Source: Sandaracinaceae bacterium (GTDB lineage Bacteria; Myxococcota_A; Polyangia; Polyangiales; Houyiibacteriaceae). From it: a DNA stretch of 64,000 nt. The stretch is taken from the NCBI GenBank assembly GCA_016706685.1, contig JADJJE010000011.1, forward strand, positions 310,001 to 374,000, in the 5' to 3' direction. A program made the translations under genes and the position numbers. Numbering within the stretch: position 1 is the first letter of the stretch; every line of letters starts with the position of its first letter. The notes below the pieces were generated by a model. That model saw only the letters and a list, made by a program, of their open reading frames with translations. It searched no databases and was not told the DNA's origin. Below are positions 49,430 to 58,187 of the stretch, piece after piece.

Positions 49430-50728
49430 ATGGCCTGCCCCCCTCGAATGCCCGCGCTCGCGGTCCTGGTTCTGCTCACGCTGATGCCTGCGTGGGCGCG
49501 CGCCGAGGCGGTCTTCCGGACCGAGCCCTACCTGCTGGACCCGCAGCCCCACAGCGTGGTGCTGATGTTCGAGCTGGACGCGGCGCGCGCGGCCGAGGTC
49601 ACGCTCACCGGGCCCGAGGGCGAGCGCGTGGTCCCGTCGCCCGCCGTGGCCCACCACCTGCTGCGGCTCGAGGGCCTCCTGCCGGACACCGAGTACGCCT
49701 ACGCGGTGCGGGTGCTGGGCCCCGACCGGCGTGACCACCGCGGCACGTTCCGCACGCCGCGCACACACGACCGCACCGACGCGCGCATCTGCCTCTACGG
49801 CGACAGCCGCTCGGGGGAGCCCGAGCACCGGAAGGTGGTCGCGGCCCTGCGGCGCACGCTCGCCCAACACCCCGCCGAGGCGGTGGTCCACCTGGGAGAC
49901 TTCGCCACCGAGGGCGGCGAGCTCGAGGAGTGGCTGGCGCCGTTCGAGAGCGTCGCGCCGCTGGCCCGCGAGGTGCCGCTGCTGTTCGTGCTGGGCAACC
50001 ACGAGCTGCTGCCCGACGACACCGGGCGCCCGCACTACCAGCGCTTCTTCGGGCGCGCCTTCGGCGAGCAGGCCTACTACGTGCGCCGCTTCGGGCCGCT
50101 GCACCTGGTGGTGCTGGACACCAACACCGACTGGCCCGACGACGAGGCGCAGCTGACCTGGGCGCGCGAGCAGCTGGCCTCGCTGCGGGCCGCACACCCG
50201 GACGACTTCATCTTGCTGCTGGCGCACCACCCCATGTTCAGCGGGTCGCTGCACGAAGACCACATGCCGCTGCGCGAGGCGCTCGAGGCCGCGGCGCGCG
50301 AGCACGCGGACCTGGTGTTCGGCGGCCACGACCACACCTACGAGCGCGGCACGGTGGACGGCCTGCACTACATCGTGAGCGGCGGGGGCGGCTCGCCGCT
50401 CTACGAGATCAACCACCGGCGCGCGGGCCAGCTGGCCTATGTCCCCGAGTACCACTTCCTGTGCTTGGACGCGAACGCTGGGCAGCTGACCCTGCAGGTG
50501 ACGCGCATGGACGGAAGCCCGCTCGAGCAGTGCACGCTGCGGCGCGGCCAGCCCTTCGTGTGCGCCGACGGAACCCCGCGCGGCGTGATCGGCGGCGAGG
50601 CCCCCTGGCGCTTCTGGATGACCAGCCGCTTCTTGTGGCGGCGGCTCGGACCCGCTCTGGCGCTGCTGGCGCTGCTCATCGTGGTGGCGCGCAACGCGCT
50701 CGCGCGGCGGCGGGATAGGCGGGAGTAA
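49430..50728 (+). CDS. Purple-acid-phosphatase-like metallophosphoesterase, membrane-anchored
   Basis: 432 residues. Signal peptide (LAVLVLLTLMPAWARAEA), then a fibronectin-III-like domain (about 28-115: VVLMFELDAARAAEVTL, LPDTEYAYAVRVLG), then the phosphatase domain with ordered ligands GDSRSG, LGDFATEG, GNHE, AHHPMF and GGHDHTYERG. A hydrophobic segment LGPALALLALLIVVARNAL and a basic tail end the protein, so it is probably anchored in the inner membrane facing out. The layout matches bacterial purple acid phosphatases. It starts 44 bases from argC on the opposite strand. Confidence 0.85.
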   Translation: MACPPRMPALAVLVLLTLMPAWARAEAVFRTEPYLLDPQPHSVVLMFELDAARAAEVTLTGPEGERVVPSPAVAHHLLRLEGLLPDTEYAYAVRVLGPDRRDHRGTFRTPRTHDRTDARICLYGDSRSGEPEHRKVVAALRRTLAQHPAEAVVHLGDFATEGGELEEWLAPFESVAPLAREVPLLFVLGNHELLPDDTGRPHYQRFFGRAFGEQAYYVRRFGPLHLVVLDTNTDWPDDEAQLTWAREQLASLRAAHPDDFILLLAHHPMFSGSLHEDHMPLREALEAAAREHADLVFGGHDHTYERGTVDGLHYIVSGGGGSPLYEINHRRAGQLAYVPEYHFLCLDANAGQLTLQVTRMDGSPLEQCTLRRGQPFVCADGTPRGVIGGEAPWRFWMTSRFLWRRLGPALALLALLIVVARNALARRRDRRE

Positions 50729-50759
50729 GGCTCTCGAAGAGCGCGGCCGGCGGTGGTGC

Positions 50760-51122
50760 GATTCATCTTGCTGCAAGGCATCGTGGGCACCCCCGGCTCG
50801 AGCCTGATGATTCGACACATCTTGCTAGGGGCCCTATTCGCCTTGCAGCAAGGTTCCATGGGCACCCCCGGCTGGAAGCCGGGGGCAGCAGACCAGGCCT
50901 GGACCTGCCGAAAGTCCGCCCTGGGGCGGACTGCCTGATCGACAGCAGGGTGTGTTCTACCAAGGTTGGCCGGACGCAGTGTCTGGGTACCCTCAGTAGG
51001 GCAAACCCTGCTGGTAGCCACGTAGTCCGCCGCCGAAAGGCGGGGGACTTTATGCCCATCAGCCACCTGGTTTGCTGCCCCCGGCTTCCAGCCGGGGGTG
51101 CCCATTGTGCCTTGCAGCAAGG
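50760..51122. repeat. Palindromic element family B, copy 1, with partial extra arm
   Basis: The main unit (50841-51122) has arms CCTTGCAGCAAGG and GCCTTGCAGCAAGG, each followed inward by CACCCCCGGCTGG.AAGCCGGGGGCAGCA (shown in two parts). Between them are AGTCCGCC/GGCGGACT-type stems and CTACCAAGGTTGGCCGGACG. A partial extra arm precedes it (50763-50800). The plan and the CAAGGCA...CCCCGGCTT...AAGCCGGGG core match family A, though bases differ widely. It fills the gap between the purple-acid-phosphatase-like gene and the TetR gene. No coding frame is convincing. Confidence 0.75.
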
Positions 51123-51173
51123 TGAATTGCCCCCCGGGCGAGATGAGACCGCACGCACGCTTGCGCGCATGCA

Positions 51174-51187
51174 AGTAAGCACTTACT
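51174..51187. promoter_or_regulatory. TetR-type operator
   Basis: A perfect inverted repeat AGTAAG-CA-CTTACT just upstream of the TetR gene, with a third similar half (CTTACGTA) running into the ATG at 51197. It is a likely self-regulatory binding site for the regulator. Confidence 0.6.
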
Positions 51188-51196
51188 CTCTTACGT

Positions 51197-51814
51197 ATGG
51201 TCGAGCGCCGCAAGTCCGAGGATCGACAGGTCGAGCTGACCGACGCCGCGCTGCACATCATCGCGACCAAGGGCATCGCGGCCTTGAGCACGCGCAGCCT
51301 CGCGGCGCAGGTGGGGCTCTCGTCCGGTGCCATCTTCCGGCACTTTGCGTCGCTCGAAGCGCTGCTGGAAGCTGTGGTGGGGCGCGTGGAAGCGGTTCTC
51401 GAGTCCACGTACCCGCCGGCGACGCTCCCCCCTGTGGAGCGCCTCGAGCGCTTCATCGAGGCCCGAAGCACCGCCGTGGGCCATCAGCTCGGCATCCTGC
51501 GGCTCGTCCTGTCCGAGCAGTTTCTGCTCGCGCTTCCGGAGAGCAGCTCGGCGCGCCTGGCAGCGTGCGTGCAGAAGACGCGCGCGTTCGTGCTCACGTG
51601 CGTGCGCGATGGCCAGCGCGCTGGAGTGCTGCGCACCGACCTGCCCGCCGAGACGCTCGCACCCATCGTGATGGGCACCGTGCAGATGCTGGCGCTGGCT
51701 CCCTCGAAGGCTCGGCAGCGTGATGCCGAGGCACGCGCGGTGTTGGGCAGCCTGCTGGCGCTCCTTCGTTCGCCCGCTGTCGCTCCCAAGCCGAGCAGAA
51801 AGAGTTCCCCATGA
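51197..51814 (+). CDS. TetR family transcriptional regulator
   Basis: 205 residues. The N-terminal helix-turn-helix is clear (LTDAALHIIATKGIAALSTRSLAAQVGLSSGAIFRHFASLEALLEAVV). The C-terminal ligand domain is all-helical and variable. It heads a four-gene exporter operon and overlaps the next start by 4 bases (ATGA). With the palindrome at 51174-51187 it probably represses the operon until a substrate binds. Confidence 0.9.
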   Translation: MVERRKSEDRQVELTDAALHIIATKGIAALSTRSLAAQVGLSSGAIFRHFASLEALLEAVVGRVEAVLESTYPPATLPPVERLERFIEARSTAVGHQLGILRLVLSEQFLLALPESSSARLAACVQKTRAFVLTCVRDGQRAGVLRTDLPAETLAPIVMGTVQMLALAPSKARQRDAEARAVLGSLLALLRSPAVAPKPSRKSSP

Positions 51815-52991
51815 ACACCGCGGCTGCCTCCACCCTCTTCCGGCGAGCGCTCGGCATCCTGCGCCGCGGCCTGTGGCTCATCGTGCTGGTCGCGGTCGGG
51901 CTGCTGGTCGCGTGGTTCCGGGTGTGGTCGCCCGTCCGCGTGGAGGTCGTTCGCATCGACCGCGGCACCATCACGCAGGAAGCGTTCGGACGCGGGACCA
52001 TCGAGAGCCAGCGCGAAGCCGCGGTGGGGTTCGACCTGGTGGGCCGGCTCAGCGAGGTGCTCGTGGATGAGGGCGCCCGCGTCACCCTCGGCCAGGAGCT
52101 CGCGCGCCTCGAGACGGACCAGGCCGAAGCGGACCTGCGATCCGCGCAGACCGGCATCGGTGCGGCGCGCGCTTCGCTGCATCGCATCGCGGCCGAGGAA
52201 GAGCGCGCACGGGCGCTGCTCGCCACGGCCGACCGCGAGGCCGCGCGCTCGCTGGCCCTCTTCGACCTGGGGCCGCGCCGGCTCAGCAGCTCGACGAGGC
52301 GCGCGACCGCCTGCGCGTGGCGCGCGCCGAGCTCGATCGCGTTCTGGCTCAGCGTTCCGAGGCGACCCGTGGCATCGACGTGGCCGCCGGCGGCGCCGAG
52401 CAACGCCGGGTGGCCATGGTGCGCGCCACGCTGCTGGCGCCCTTCGATGGGCTGGTGACACGCCGGCTGCGCGAACCGGGAGACACCGTGACCGTGGGCT
52501 CGACCGTGCTGCGCGTGGTGGACACCCACCGCGTGTACGTCAACGCCGCGGTGGACGAGACCATGCTGCCGCTGCTCGCCACGGATCAGCCCGCCGCGAT
52601 CTTCTTCCCGGGCACGGAGGGGTCCGTGCCCGGCCGCGTGAGCCGAATCTCCTGGGAGGCCGACCGGCAGACCCACGAGCTGCTGGTGGAGGTCACGCCG
52701 GACCAGCTGGAGCGACGCATCGCCATCGGCCAGCGCGCCGACGTGCGGGTGGAAGTCGCGCGCCGCGAGGATGCCCTGCGACTTCCCATTCGGATGCTCC
52801 ACCACGACGCCGAGGGTGCCTTCGTGTACGCGGACCGCGACGGCCGAATCGCGCTGGTCCGGCCGACGTTCGGCCTCACCGGGGAGGACCACGTCGAGGT
52901 GCTCGAGGGGCTCGCGGAGGGCGACGCCGTGCTGGCTGCGCCCAGTGTGGCCGCCACCCTCCCCGTCGGGCGGCGCTGGGTGGCACCGTGA
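51811..52991 (+). CDS. HlyD family periplasmic adaptor, frameshifted
   Basis: Two frames, 51811 to about 52272 and about 52272 to 52991, form one protein of about 393 residues. One added G in GGGG at 52269-52272 restores LGAAPAQQLDEARDRLRV. Features: an N-terminal membrane anchor (LWLIVLVAVGLLVAWF), a first lipoyl half (FDLVGRLSEVLVDEGARVTLGQELARLE), a helical hairpin, the second half (VRATLLAPFDGLVTRRLREPGDTV) and beta-barrel regions. It links the inner-membrane permease to an outer-membrane duct, perhaps the TolC-like protein at 23601. Its stop overlaps the next GTG (GTGA). Confidence 0.82.
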
Positions 52992-54199
52992 ACCTGGCCC
53001 TCCGCGACGTTCGCCGGCACCTCGGCCGGTTCATGGGCACTGCCGCGGGGCTCGGCCTGCTCCTGAGCGTGGTGGTCGCGATGCAGGGCATCTACGCCGG
53101 CATGGTCGACGACGCCACCATCCTGACCCGGGCGATGCACGCCGACCTGTGGCTCGTTCAGCGCGACACGCGCGGGCCGTTCGCGGAGGGCTCGCGCCTC
53201 GACCCGAGCGTGGAGGCGCGAGCCGCGGCGGTGCCGGGCGTTCGCAGCGCGCGCCCCTACACCTACCAGCTCATTCAGCGCGACCACCGCTCTGCCGTGA
53301 TGCGCATCGCGCTCGTGGGGCTCGGCTGGCCGGACGACCCGGGGCGCTCGCTGCCCCTGGTGCGCGGGCGACGTCTGCAGCAGCCCCACGGCGAGATGAT
53401 CGTGGATGCCTCCCTCGGGCTGGGCATCGGGGAGTCGCTCGTGTTCGCGGGCGAGCCGTACCGCGTGGTGGGGCTCACGAGCAACGCGCTCACCTCTGGT
53501 GGCGAGTCCGTCGCCTTCGTGAGCGTGGCCGACGCCGAGCTCATCGCGTTCGACCAGCCCGCGGAGGCCGCCATGCTGGAGCGTGAGCGCGTGGTGGCGC
53601 GCCTGCGGAGCACGGACATCGGCCGCGGGCAGCCGGCTCTCGAGGAGCTCGCCACGGACCCGCGCTGGCGCTCGCCGGCGCTGGCGTCGCCCCCGGTGGC
53701 GGCGGTGCTCGTCGAGGCGGACCCGCATCGCATCGCCGAGGTGCGGGAGGTCATGCGCAGCTGGGGCGACGTCAGCGTCTACTCGCAGGGCGAGGAGGAG
53801 GCGCTGCTGCTCGGTGGCGTGGTGCAGCGGGCGCGCATGCAGATTGGGCTCTTCACCGTGATCCTCACGCTCACGGCCGCCGTGATCATCATGATGATCA
53901 TGTACAACCTCACGCTCGAGAAGACGCACGATCTCGCAGTCCTCAAGCTCATGGGGGCGCCCGGCTCCCGCCTCCTCGGGCTGGTGCTCCAGCAGGCCTG
54001 GCTGCTGGGTGCGCTCGGCTATGCAGTGGCCTTCGTCATCGGCGAGCTTGCCTATCCGATGTTCCCGCGCCGGGTGCTCATCACGGAGGCCATCTCTATC
54101 GTGGCGCCCATCGCGACGATGGCCATCGTCACCCTCGCCAGCATCCTCGGCCTGAACCACGTCATGCGCATCGACCCGTCGGTCGCGCTGGAGGGCTGA
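52988..54199 (+). CDS. ABC transporter permease (DevC/MacB-FtsX type)
   Basis: 403 residues from GTG 52988. One N-terminal helix (FMGTAAGLGLLLSVVVAMQGIYAG), a large periplasmic domain (about 40-280), and three C-terminal helices (FTVILTLTAAVIIMMIMYNLTLEKTHDLAVLKLMGAP, then QQAWLLGALGYAVAFVIG, then the last before VALEG). The LEKTHDLAVLKLMGA motif is the FtsX-family coupling loop. It works with the ATPase two bases downstream and the HlyD adaptor upstream as a DevBCA-like exporter. The frame is open far upstream, but the GTGA overlap fixes the start. Confidence 0.88.
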   Translation: MNLALRDVRRHLGRFMGTAAGLGLLLSVVVAMQGIYAGMVDDATILTRAMHADLWLVQRDTRGPFAEGSRLDPSVEARAAAVPGVRSARPYTYQLIQRDHRSAVMRIALVGLGWPDDPGRSLPLVRGRRLQQPHGEMIVDASLGLGIGESLVFAGEPYRVVGLTSNALTSGGESVAFVSVADAELIAFDQPAEAAMLERERVVARLRSTDIGRGQPALEELATDPRWRSPALASPPVAAVLVEADPHRIAEVREVMRSWGDVSVYSQGEEEALLLGGVVQRARMQIGLFTVILTLTAAVIIMMIMYNLTLEKTHDLAVLKLMGAPGSRLLGLVLQQAWLLGALGYAVAFVIGELAYPMFPRRVLITEAISIVAPIATMAIVTLASILGLNHVMRIDPSVALEG

Positions 54200-54201
54200 C
54201 C

Positions 54202-54900
54202 ATGGAAGACGCCGTCCGCGCGGTGGAGCTGAGCAAGACCTACGGGACGGGCCCGGCCACCGTGAAGGCGCTGGACCACGTGAGCCTCACGATCCCCCGC
54301 GGGACGGTGGCCGCGCTGCTCGGGCCCAGCGGGTCGGGCAAGTCCACGCTCATCAAGGCCTTGGGCTTCGTCTCGCCCGCCGATACGGGTGAGGTGTTCT
54401 TCGGGGGGCGCCTCGTCGTGAAGGACGGCGTTCCGCTGGCAGACCTTGCCTACCTGCGCAGGCGTCACCTCGGCTTCGTGTTCCAGAAGGCGAACCTCAC
54501 GTCGTTCCTCACCGCGCGGGAGAACGTGGAGATCGCGTGCGAGTTCGGTGGCAAGACCGACGGCCGAAAGCGCGCTCGTGAGCTGCTCGAGTACCTGGAC
54601 GTCGCGGGCCGGGAGCACTCGTACCCCGAGATGCTCAGCGGCGGCGAGCAGCAGCGCGTGGCCATCGCCAGAGCCCTGGCGAACGAACCGTCGTTGATCC
54701 TCGCGGACGAACCGACCGCCGCACTCGACAGCGTTCGCAGCCGAAGCGTCATGGAGCTGTTCCGAAAGGTCGCGCACGAGCGCGGCGCGGCGGTGCTGGT
54801 GGTCACCCACGACCACCGCGCGCTCGACGTGTTCGACGTGCTCTACGAGATGGAGGATGGCCGGCTCCGCCCGAACGCTGCTACCCTCCCCGCTCGATGA
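54202..54900 (+). CDS. ABC transporter ATPase (DevA/LolD-like)
   Basis: 232 residues. Walker A GPSGSGKST, Q-loop FVFQKANLTSFLT, signature LSGGEQQR, Walker B LILADEPTAALD, switch histidine in VVTHDH. It completes the exporter of TetR, HlyD adaptor, permease and ATPase. Its stop overlaps the next gene by 4 bases (ATGA), so the two following genes may belong to the same transcript even though they look unrelated to export. Confidence 0.92.
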   Translation: MEDAVRAVELSKTYGTGPATVKALDHVSLTIPRGTVAALLGPSGSGKSTLIKALGFVSPADTGEVFFGGRLVVKDGVPLADLAYLRRRHLGFVFQKANLTSFLTARENVEIACEFGGKTDGRKRARELLEYLDVAGREHSYPEMLSGGEQQRVAIARALANEPSLILADEPTAALDSVRSRSVMELFRKVAHERGAAVLVVTHDHRALDVFDVLYEMEDGRLRPNAATLPAR

Positions 54901-55559
54901 GCGAACGCGACCTCACCGGACGCTGCGGCACGTGTGGATTCTTCGTGGCGCTGCGGCGCGACGACAGCGGCCGCGCCAGCGGAGAGTGTCGCCTGGGCTG
55001 CTGGCCCTCGCCGCTGTCCGACACCATGACGTGCTCGAGCCACAAGCCCATTGGGCAGTCGTTCGCGGGTGCGCTGGCCCGCAAGCGCGTGGCCGGTGAG
55101 CCCGTGCGGCGTGGGCCGCGCGCAGGCAGCAGCGGTGGCAAGGGCGCCGACGGCGTCAGCTACGAGCCCGAGCAACGGCCGAGCATCCCCAAGGAGATTG
55201 GAATCGACATGGACCAAGCCGAATTCAAACAGGTGCTGCGCGAGGTCTTGCTGGAGGAGCTGGGCGTGCGCGACGTGGCGCTCGGTGAGCGCTGGCGCGG
55301 GGGCGAGGTGGAGCTCAAGCCCGGGCGCGACGGCGTGGCCAGCAAGAGCGTGCCCATGGACGTGTTCTTCAAGAAGATCGTGCTGGTGCGCGAGAAGCTC
55401 CGCGTGCTCGAGCAGAAGATCAACAACTCGGACAACCTGGCCGACGACGAGAAGGTGCAGATGCAGCAGTACGTGACGGCCTGCTACGGCAGCCTCACCA
55501 CGTTCAACGTGCTGTTCGCGGACCGCGACGACTACTTCACGGGGCAGTCCACCAAGTGA
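54897..55559 (+). CDS. Unknown protein with Cys-rich N-terminus
   Basis: 220 residues. The first 50 carry cysteines in CGTCGFF, CRLGCWP and TCSSHK, a possible zinc site. After a Gly/Pro-rich linker, a conserved-looking helical domain begins near 105 (MDQAEFKQVLREVLLEELGV, GERWRGGEVELKPG, FFKKIVLVREKLRVLEQKIN, QQYVTACYGSLTTFNVLF). I recall similar domains in other myxobacteria with no known function. It is coupled to the ATPase before it and to the thioredoxin-like gene after it by overlapping codons. Confidence 0.75.
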   Translation: MSERDLTGRCGTCGFFVALRRDDSGRASGECRLGCWPSPLSDTMTCSSHKPIGQSFAGALARKRVAGEPVRRGPRAGSSGGKGADGVSYEPEQRPSIPKEIGIDMDQAEFKQVLREVLLEELGVRDVALGERWRGGEVELKPGRDGVASKSVPMDVFFKKIVLVREKLRVLEQKINNSDNLADDEKVQMQQYVTACYGSLTTFNVLFADRDDYFTGQSTK

Positions 55560-56155
55560 GCGTGCGGGGACGCGGCGCGGCTGGCCTGTGGCTGGCCACG
55601 GTGCTGCTGGCGAGCGCCCTCGGGGGTGCGTGCGGCGGCGGCACCAACGCGCGTCACCCCAACGGGCGGCAAGACGATCCCGAAGAGGCAGCCGGCGGCG
55701 AAGAACCCGTCAGCGAGGACACGCCCGAGGAGCGCCCCGCCGTGGAGGGCGCGCTCGAGCTCACGCTGGCCCAGCCCGACGGCGCGCTCATGTTCGTGGG
55801 CGAGATGCGTGGGCGCCCCGTGCTGCTCTTCTTCTTTGCCACCTACGACGTGGCCAGCCAGGCCAACGTCATGCCGCTGAGCGCCTTTGCCGAGGCACAC
55901 CCCGAGGTGCGCGTGGTGGCGGTGGCCGTGCAGCCCGACGCGCGCCAGTTCGTGGGTGCCTGGGTGACCGCGCTCAGCCCGCCGTTCGAGGCCGCGTTCG
56001 ACCCCGACGACGCCATCAGCCAGGGCACCACCGCGCTCGGCCAGCTGGGGGTGCCCACCTTCGTGCTGCTGGATGCCGACGGCGTGCCGCGCGCCGCCCT
56101 GGCAGGCGTCCAGACGCAGGCCACCATCGAAGAGATGCTGACCCGGCTGCCGTGA
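55556..56155 (+). CDS. Thioredoxin-fold lipoprotein without CxxC
   Basis: 199 residues from GTG 55556. Signal peptide ending GGACGGG (probable lipid-attached cysteine), then an acidic linker and a TlpA-like fold (about 75-199: LTLAQPDGALMFVGEMRGRPVLLFFFATYDVASQANVMPL, VRVVAVAVQPDARQFV, GQLGVPTFVLLDADGV). The usual WCxxC is replaced by ATYDVAS, so it cannot do classic thiol chemistry; the cis-proline site (VPTFV) is kept. It might bind a partner or ligand in the periplasm. The start overlaps the preceding stop (GTGA). Confidence 0.75.
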   Translation: MSVRGRGAAGLWLATVLLASALGGACGGGTNARHPNGRQDDPEEAAGGEEPVSEDTPEERPAVEGALELTLAQPDGALMFVGEMRGRPVLLFFFATYDVASQANVMPLSAFAEAHPEVRVVAVAVQPDARQFVGAWVTALSPPFEAAFDPDDAISQGTTALGQLGVPTFVLLDADGVPRAALAGVQTQATIEEMLTRLP

Positions 56156-56169
56156 GCTGGCGGCGGTGT

Positions 56170-56470
56170 TAAGGGGGACTTTCACCTCCTGGGCCAGGCT
56201 TGGGCGAGGCATAAAGTCCCCTAGCGGGGACTAGATGGCTGACAGCAGGGTATGCCCTACCAAGGGTACTCAGACACTGCGTCCGGCCATCCTTGGTCGA
56301 ACGCACCCCATTGTCGACCACCCAGCCTGCCCGAAGGGCGGACTGAATGTGTCCAAGTACCCTTGGTAGAACAGCACCGACTCGCGGCCATCTAGTCCGA
56401 CCCGCAGGGGCGGACTTTCAGGTCGCCCAGGCCTGGTTTGCTGCCCTCGGCTTCAGCCGGGGTGCCCCTC
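56170..56470. repeat. Palindromic element family B, copy 2 (degenerate)
   Basis: Contains AGTCCCC-TAGC-GGGGACT (56215-56232), GACAGCAGGGTATGCCCTAC, and CAGACACTGCGTCCGGCCA, which is shared with copy 1 (in copy 1 on the opposite strand). The right side ends in CAGGCCTGGTTTGCTGCC and a damaged CTCGGCTTCAGCCGGGG stem. It lies in the convergent gap between the thioredoxin-like gene and the patatin gene. No coding frame was supported. Confidence 0.65.
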
Positions 56471-56512
56471 AACGGCCCATCGTCAACTTGTCAACACCAC
56501 TGCGCCCAGCCA

Positions 56513-58075
56513 CTACAGCCCGATGCCCAGCTGCGCGCGCGACACCCCCGCGCTGGTGATGACGCCACGCTGCGTGCTGGCCTCTTCCGGGTCGCGGAAC
56601 GTGATGCCGTGCCGCCCGAAGTCGCGCTGCAGGTCGTCGTACGACGTGCGGATCTTGTCCACCGTGTTGCGGTAGGCCACGTCCTCCACCTCGCGCCGGT
56701 AGAAGTACTTCATGGGCGAGCCACCCAGGATGCGCATCTCGTCGCCGTAGGGGCGGAACAGGTAGAAGCTGACCTCGGGGTGCATCTCGCGGATGGACCG
56801 CACGGCCTTGTCGAAGCGCCCGTTGATGAGCGCCTTGAGCCCCTGCATGGTGGAGTAGACGCCGCCGCGGGAGTGCACGTGACCGGCCGTGTCCGAGAAC
56901 ACCGGCACCAGCGGGTCGATCAGGATGACCATGGTGGCGCCCTGCCGCACGGCCACGCGCATGTTGGTGGTGCGCGTGAAGGCGCCGTCGATGTAGTAGC
57001 GCCCGTCGATGCGCTCCGGCGCGTAGAACGGCACGAGCGCGGCCGAGGCCCGCACGGCCTTGTGCACGGGCACGTGGCGGAAGCCCTCTTCGCCGAACAC
57101 CACCGCCTGCGAGGTGTCCTGGTCCGTGGCCCCCACGAACAGCGGCCGGCGCAGGTCATCGAAGTGGTTGCGCATGCCCGGGCGCGTGAGGTGCCGCTCC
57201 AGGTAGTCGCGCAGCTTGTCGCCCGCGAAGATGCCCCCGGGCACGGCGCGGAACACCGACGAGAGCGCGCCACGCGGGCCCTCACCGCCGCGCACCAGCT
57301 CGGAGGCGGCCCTGGCCACGCGAGGCCCCAGCTCCTTCAAGTTGGGATCGAAGATGTCGGAGCGGCGAATCGGGTCGACACGGGCCCGCCCCCCGGCCAG
57401 GCCGCGGCCAATCTCGTCGGGGCCCACGCCGTTGGCCAACATGCAGCCGATGAGCGCGCCGGCGCTGATGCCGCAGAAGAGGTCGAAGTCCACGATGGCG
57501 CGGTCCACCAGGAACGACTCGAGCGCGCGCAGCACGCCAATCTCGTAGAACAGGCCCTCCACGCCCCCGCCCGCCAGGCAGATGGCCACCTTGCCGGCGC
57601 GCAGGCGCTCGGTCTGCAGCGCGATCTGCGCCTCGAGCGCGTCCAGGTTGGGCCGGTCCAGCACCGCGCGCAGGCGATACGTGCCGAAGTGGAATGCGGC
57701 GTCGGCCCCGCCCCGCCCCACGATGCCGATGACCCGGTCGCGCTGCACCGCTGCGTGCAGCTCATCGTCCGGGAAGAGGCGCGCCAAGAGCTGCCCCGCG
57801 CGGGTGAGCGCGAAGGGCCCCTGCTGGCTGGGGCTGTCCACGTCGCCCGTGAGCGGCTGCTCGCGCGTGTCGATGACCAGCGCGTCCACGGACTGCTCGG
57901 CCAGCACCCGCATGGCCACACCCGGGTCGCTCACCGTGTAGAAGCGCAGCGTGCCGCCGGGCCGCTGGTAGATGAAGGCGCCATCCCCCGCGCGCCGGGC
58001 CCCCTCGCGCATCAGCAGGAGGTCCTGAGCCCGCGCGTCATCGAGCGGCGCGCCCACGTACAGAACGGTGTGCAT
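56513..58075 (-). CDS. Patatin-like phospholipase
   Basis: 520 residues from ATG 58075 (the frame is open to 58132). Catalytic elements: oxyanion loop LAGGGVEG (near 175), GISAG nucleophile elbow (FDLFCGISAGALIG) and the dyad aspartate in YYIDGAF. A region before the patatin domain (about 1-165) is a separate alpha/beta unit whose VLAEQSVDALVIDTREQ recalls a receiver-like fold; its role is unknown. It would hydrolyse phospholipid or other acyl esters, probably in the cytosol or at the membrane. Its start is near element copy 3. Confidence 0.88.
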   Translation of the reverse strand: MHTVLYVGAPLDDARAQDLLLMREGARRAGDGAFIYQRPGGTLRFYTVSDPGVAMRVLAEQSVDALVIDTREQPLTGDVDSPSQQGPFALTRAGQLLARLFPDDELHAAVQRDRVIGIVGRGGADAAFHFGTYRLRAVLDRPNLDALEAQIALQTERLRAGKVAICLAGGGVEGLFYEIGVLRALESFLVDRAIVDFDLFCGISAGALIGCMLANGVGPDEIGRGLAGGRARVDPIRRSDIFDPNLKELGPRVARAASELVRGGEGPRGALSSVFRAVPGGIFAGDKLRDYLERHLTRPGMRNHFDDLRRPLFVGATDQDTSQAVVFGEEGFRHVPVHKAVRASAALVPFYAPERIDGRYYIDGAFTRTTNMRVAVRQGATMVILIDPLVPVFSDTAGHVHSRGGVYSTMQGLKALINGRFDKAVRSIREMHPEVSFYLFRPYGDEMRILGGSPMKYFYRREVEDVAYRNTVDKIRTSYDDLQRDFGRHGITFRDPEEASTQRGVITSAGVSRAQLGIGL

Positions 58076-58160
58076 CGGGGGGGTGTAGGGTCGAAGGGTG
58101 CCGGTGCGCAACCCAGGCCCCTCCCTGGGCATGCGGCCACTTCACGTGGGCGTGGGCGTT

Positions 58161-58184
58161 GACGGCGACGGCGACGGCGACGGC
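58161..58184. repeat. Hexanucleotide array GACGGC x4
   Basis: Four exact GACGGC units between CACGTGGGCGTGGGCGTT (58143-58160) and the left terminal repeat of element copy 3. Confidence 0.9.
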
Positions 58185-58187
58185 TAT

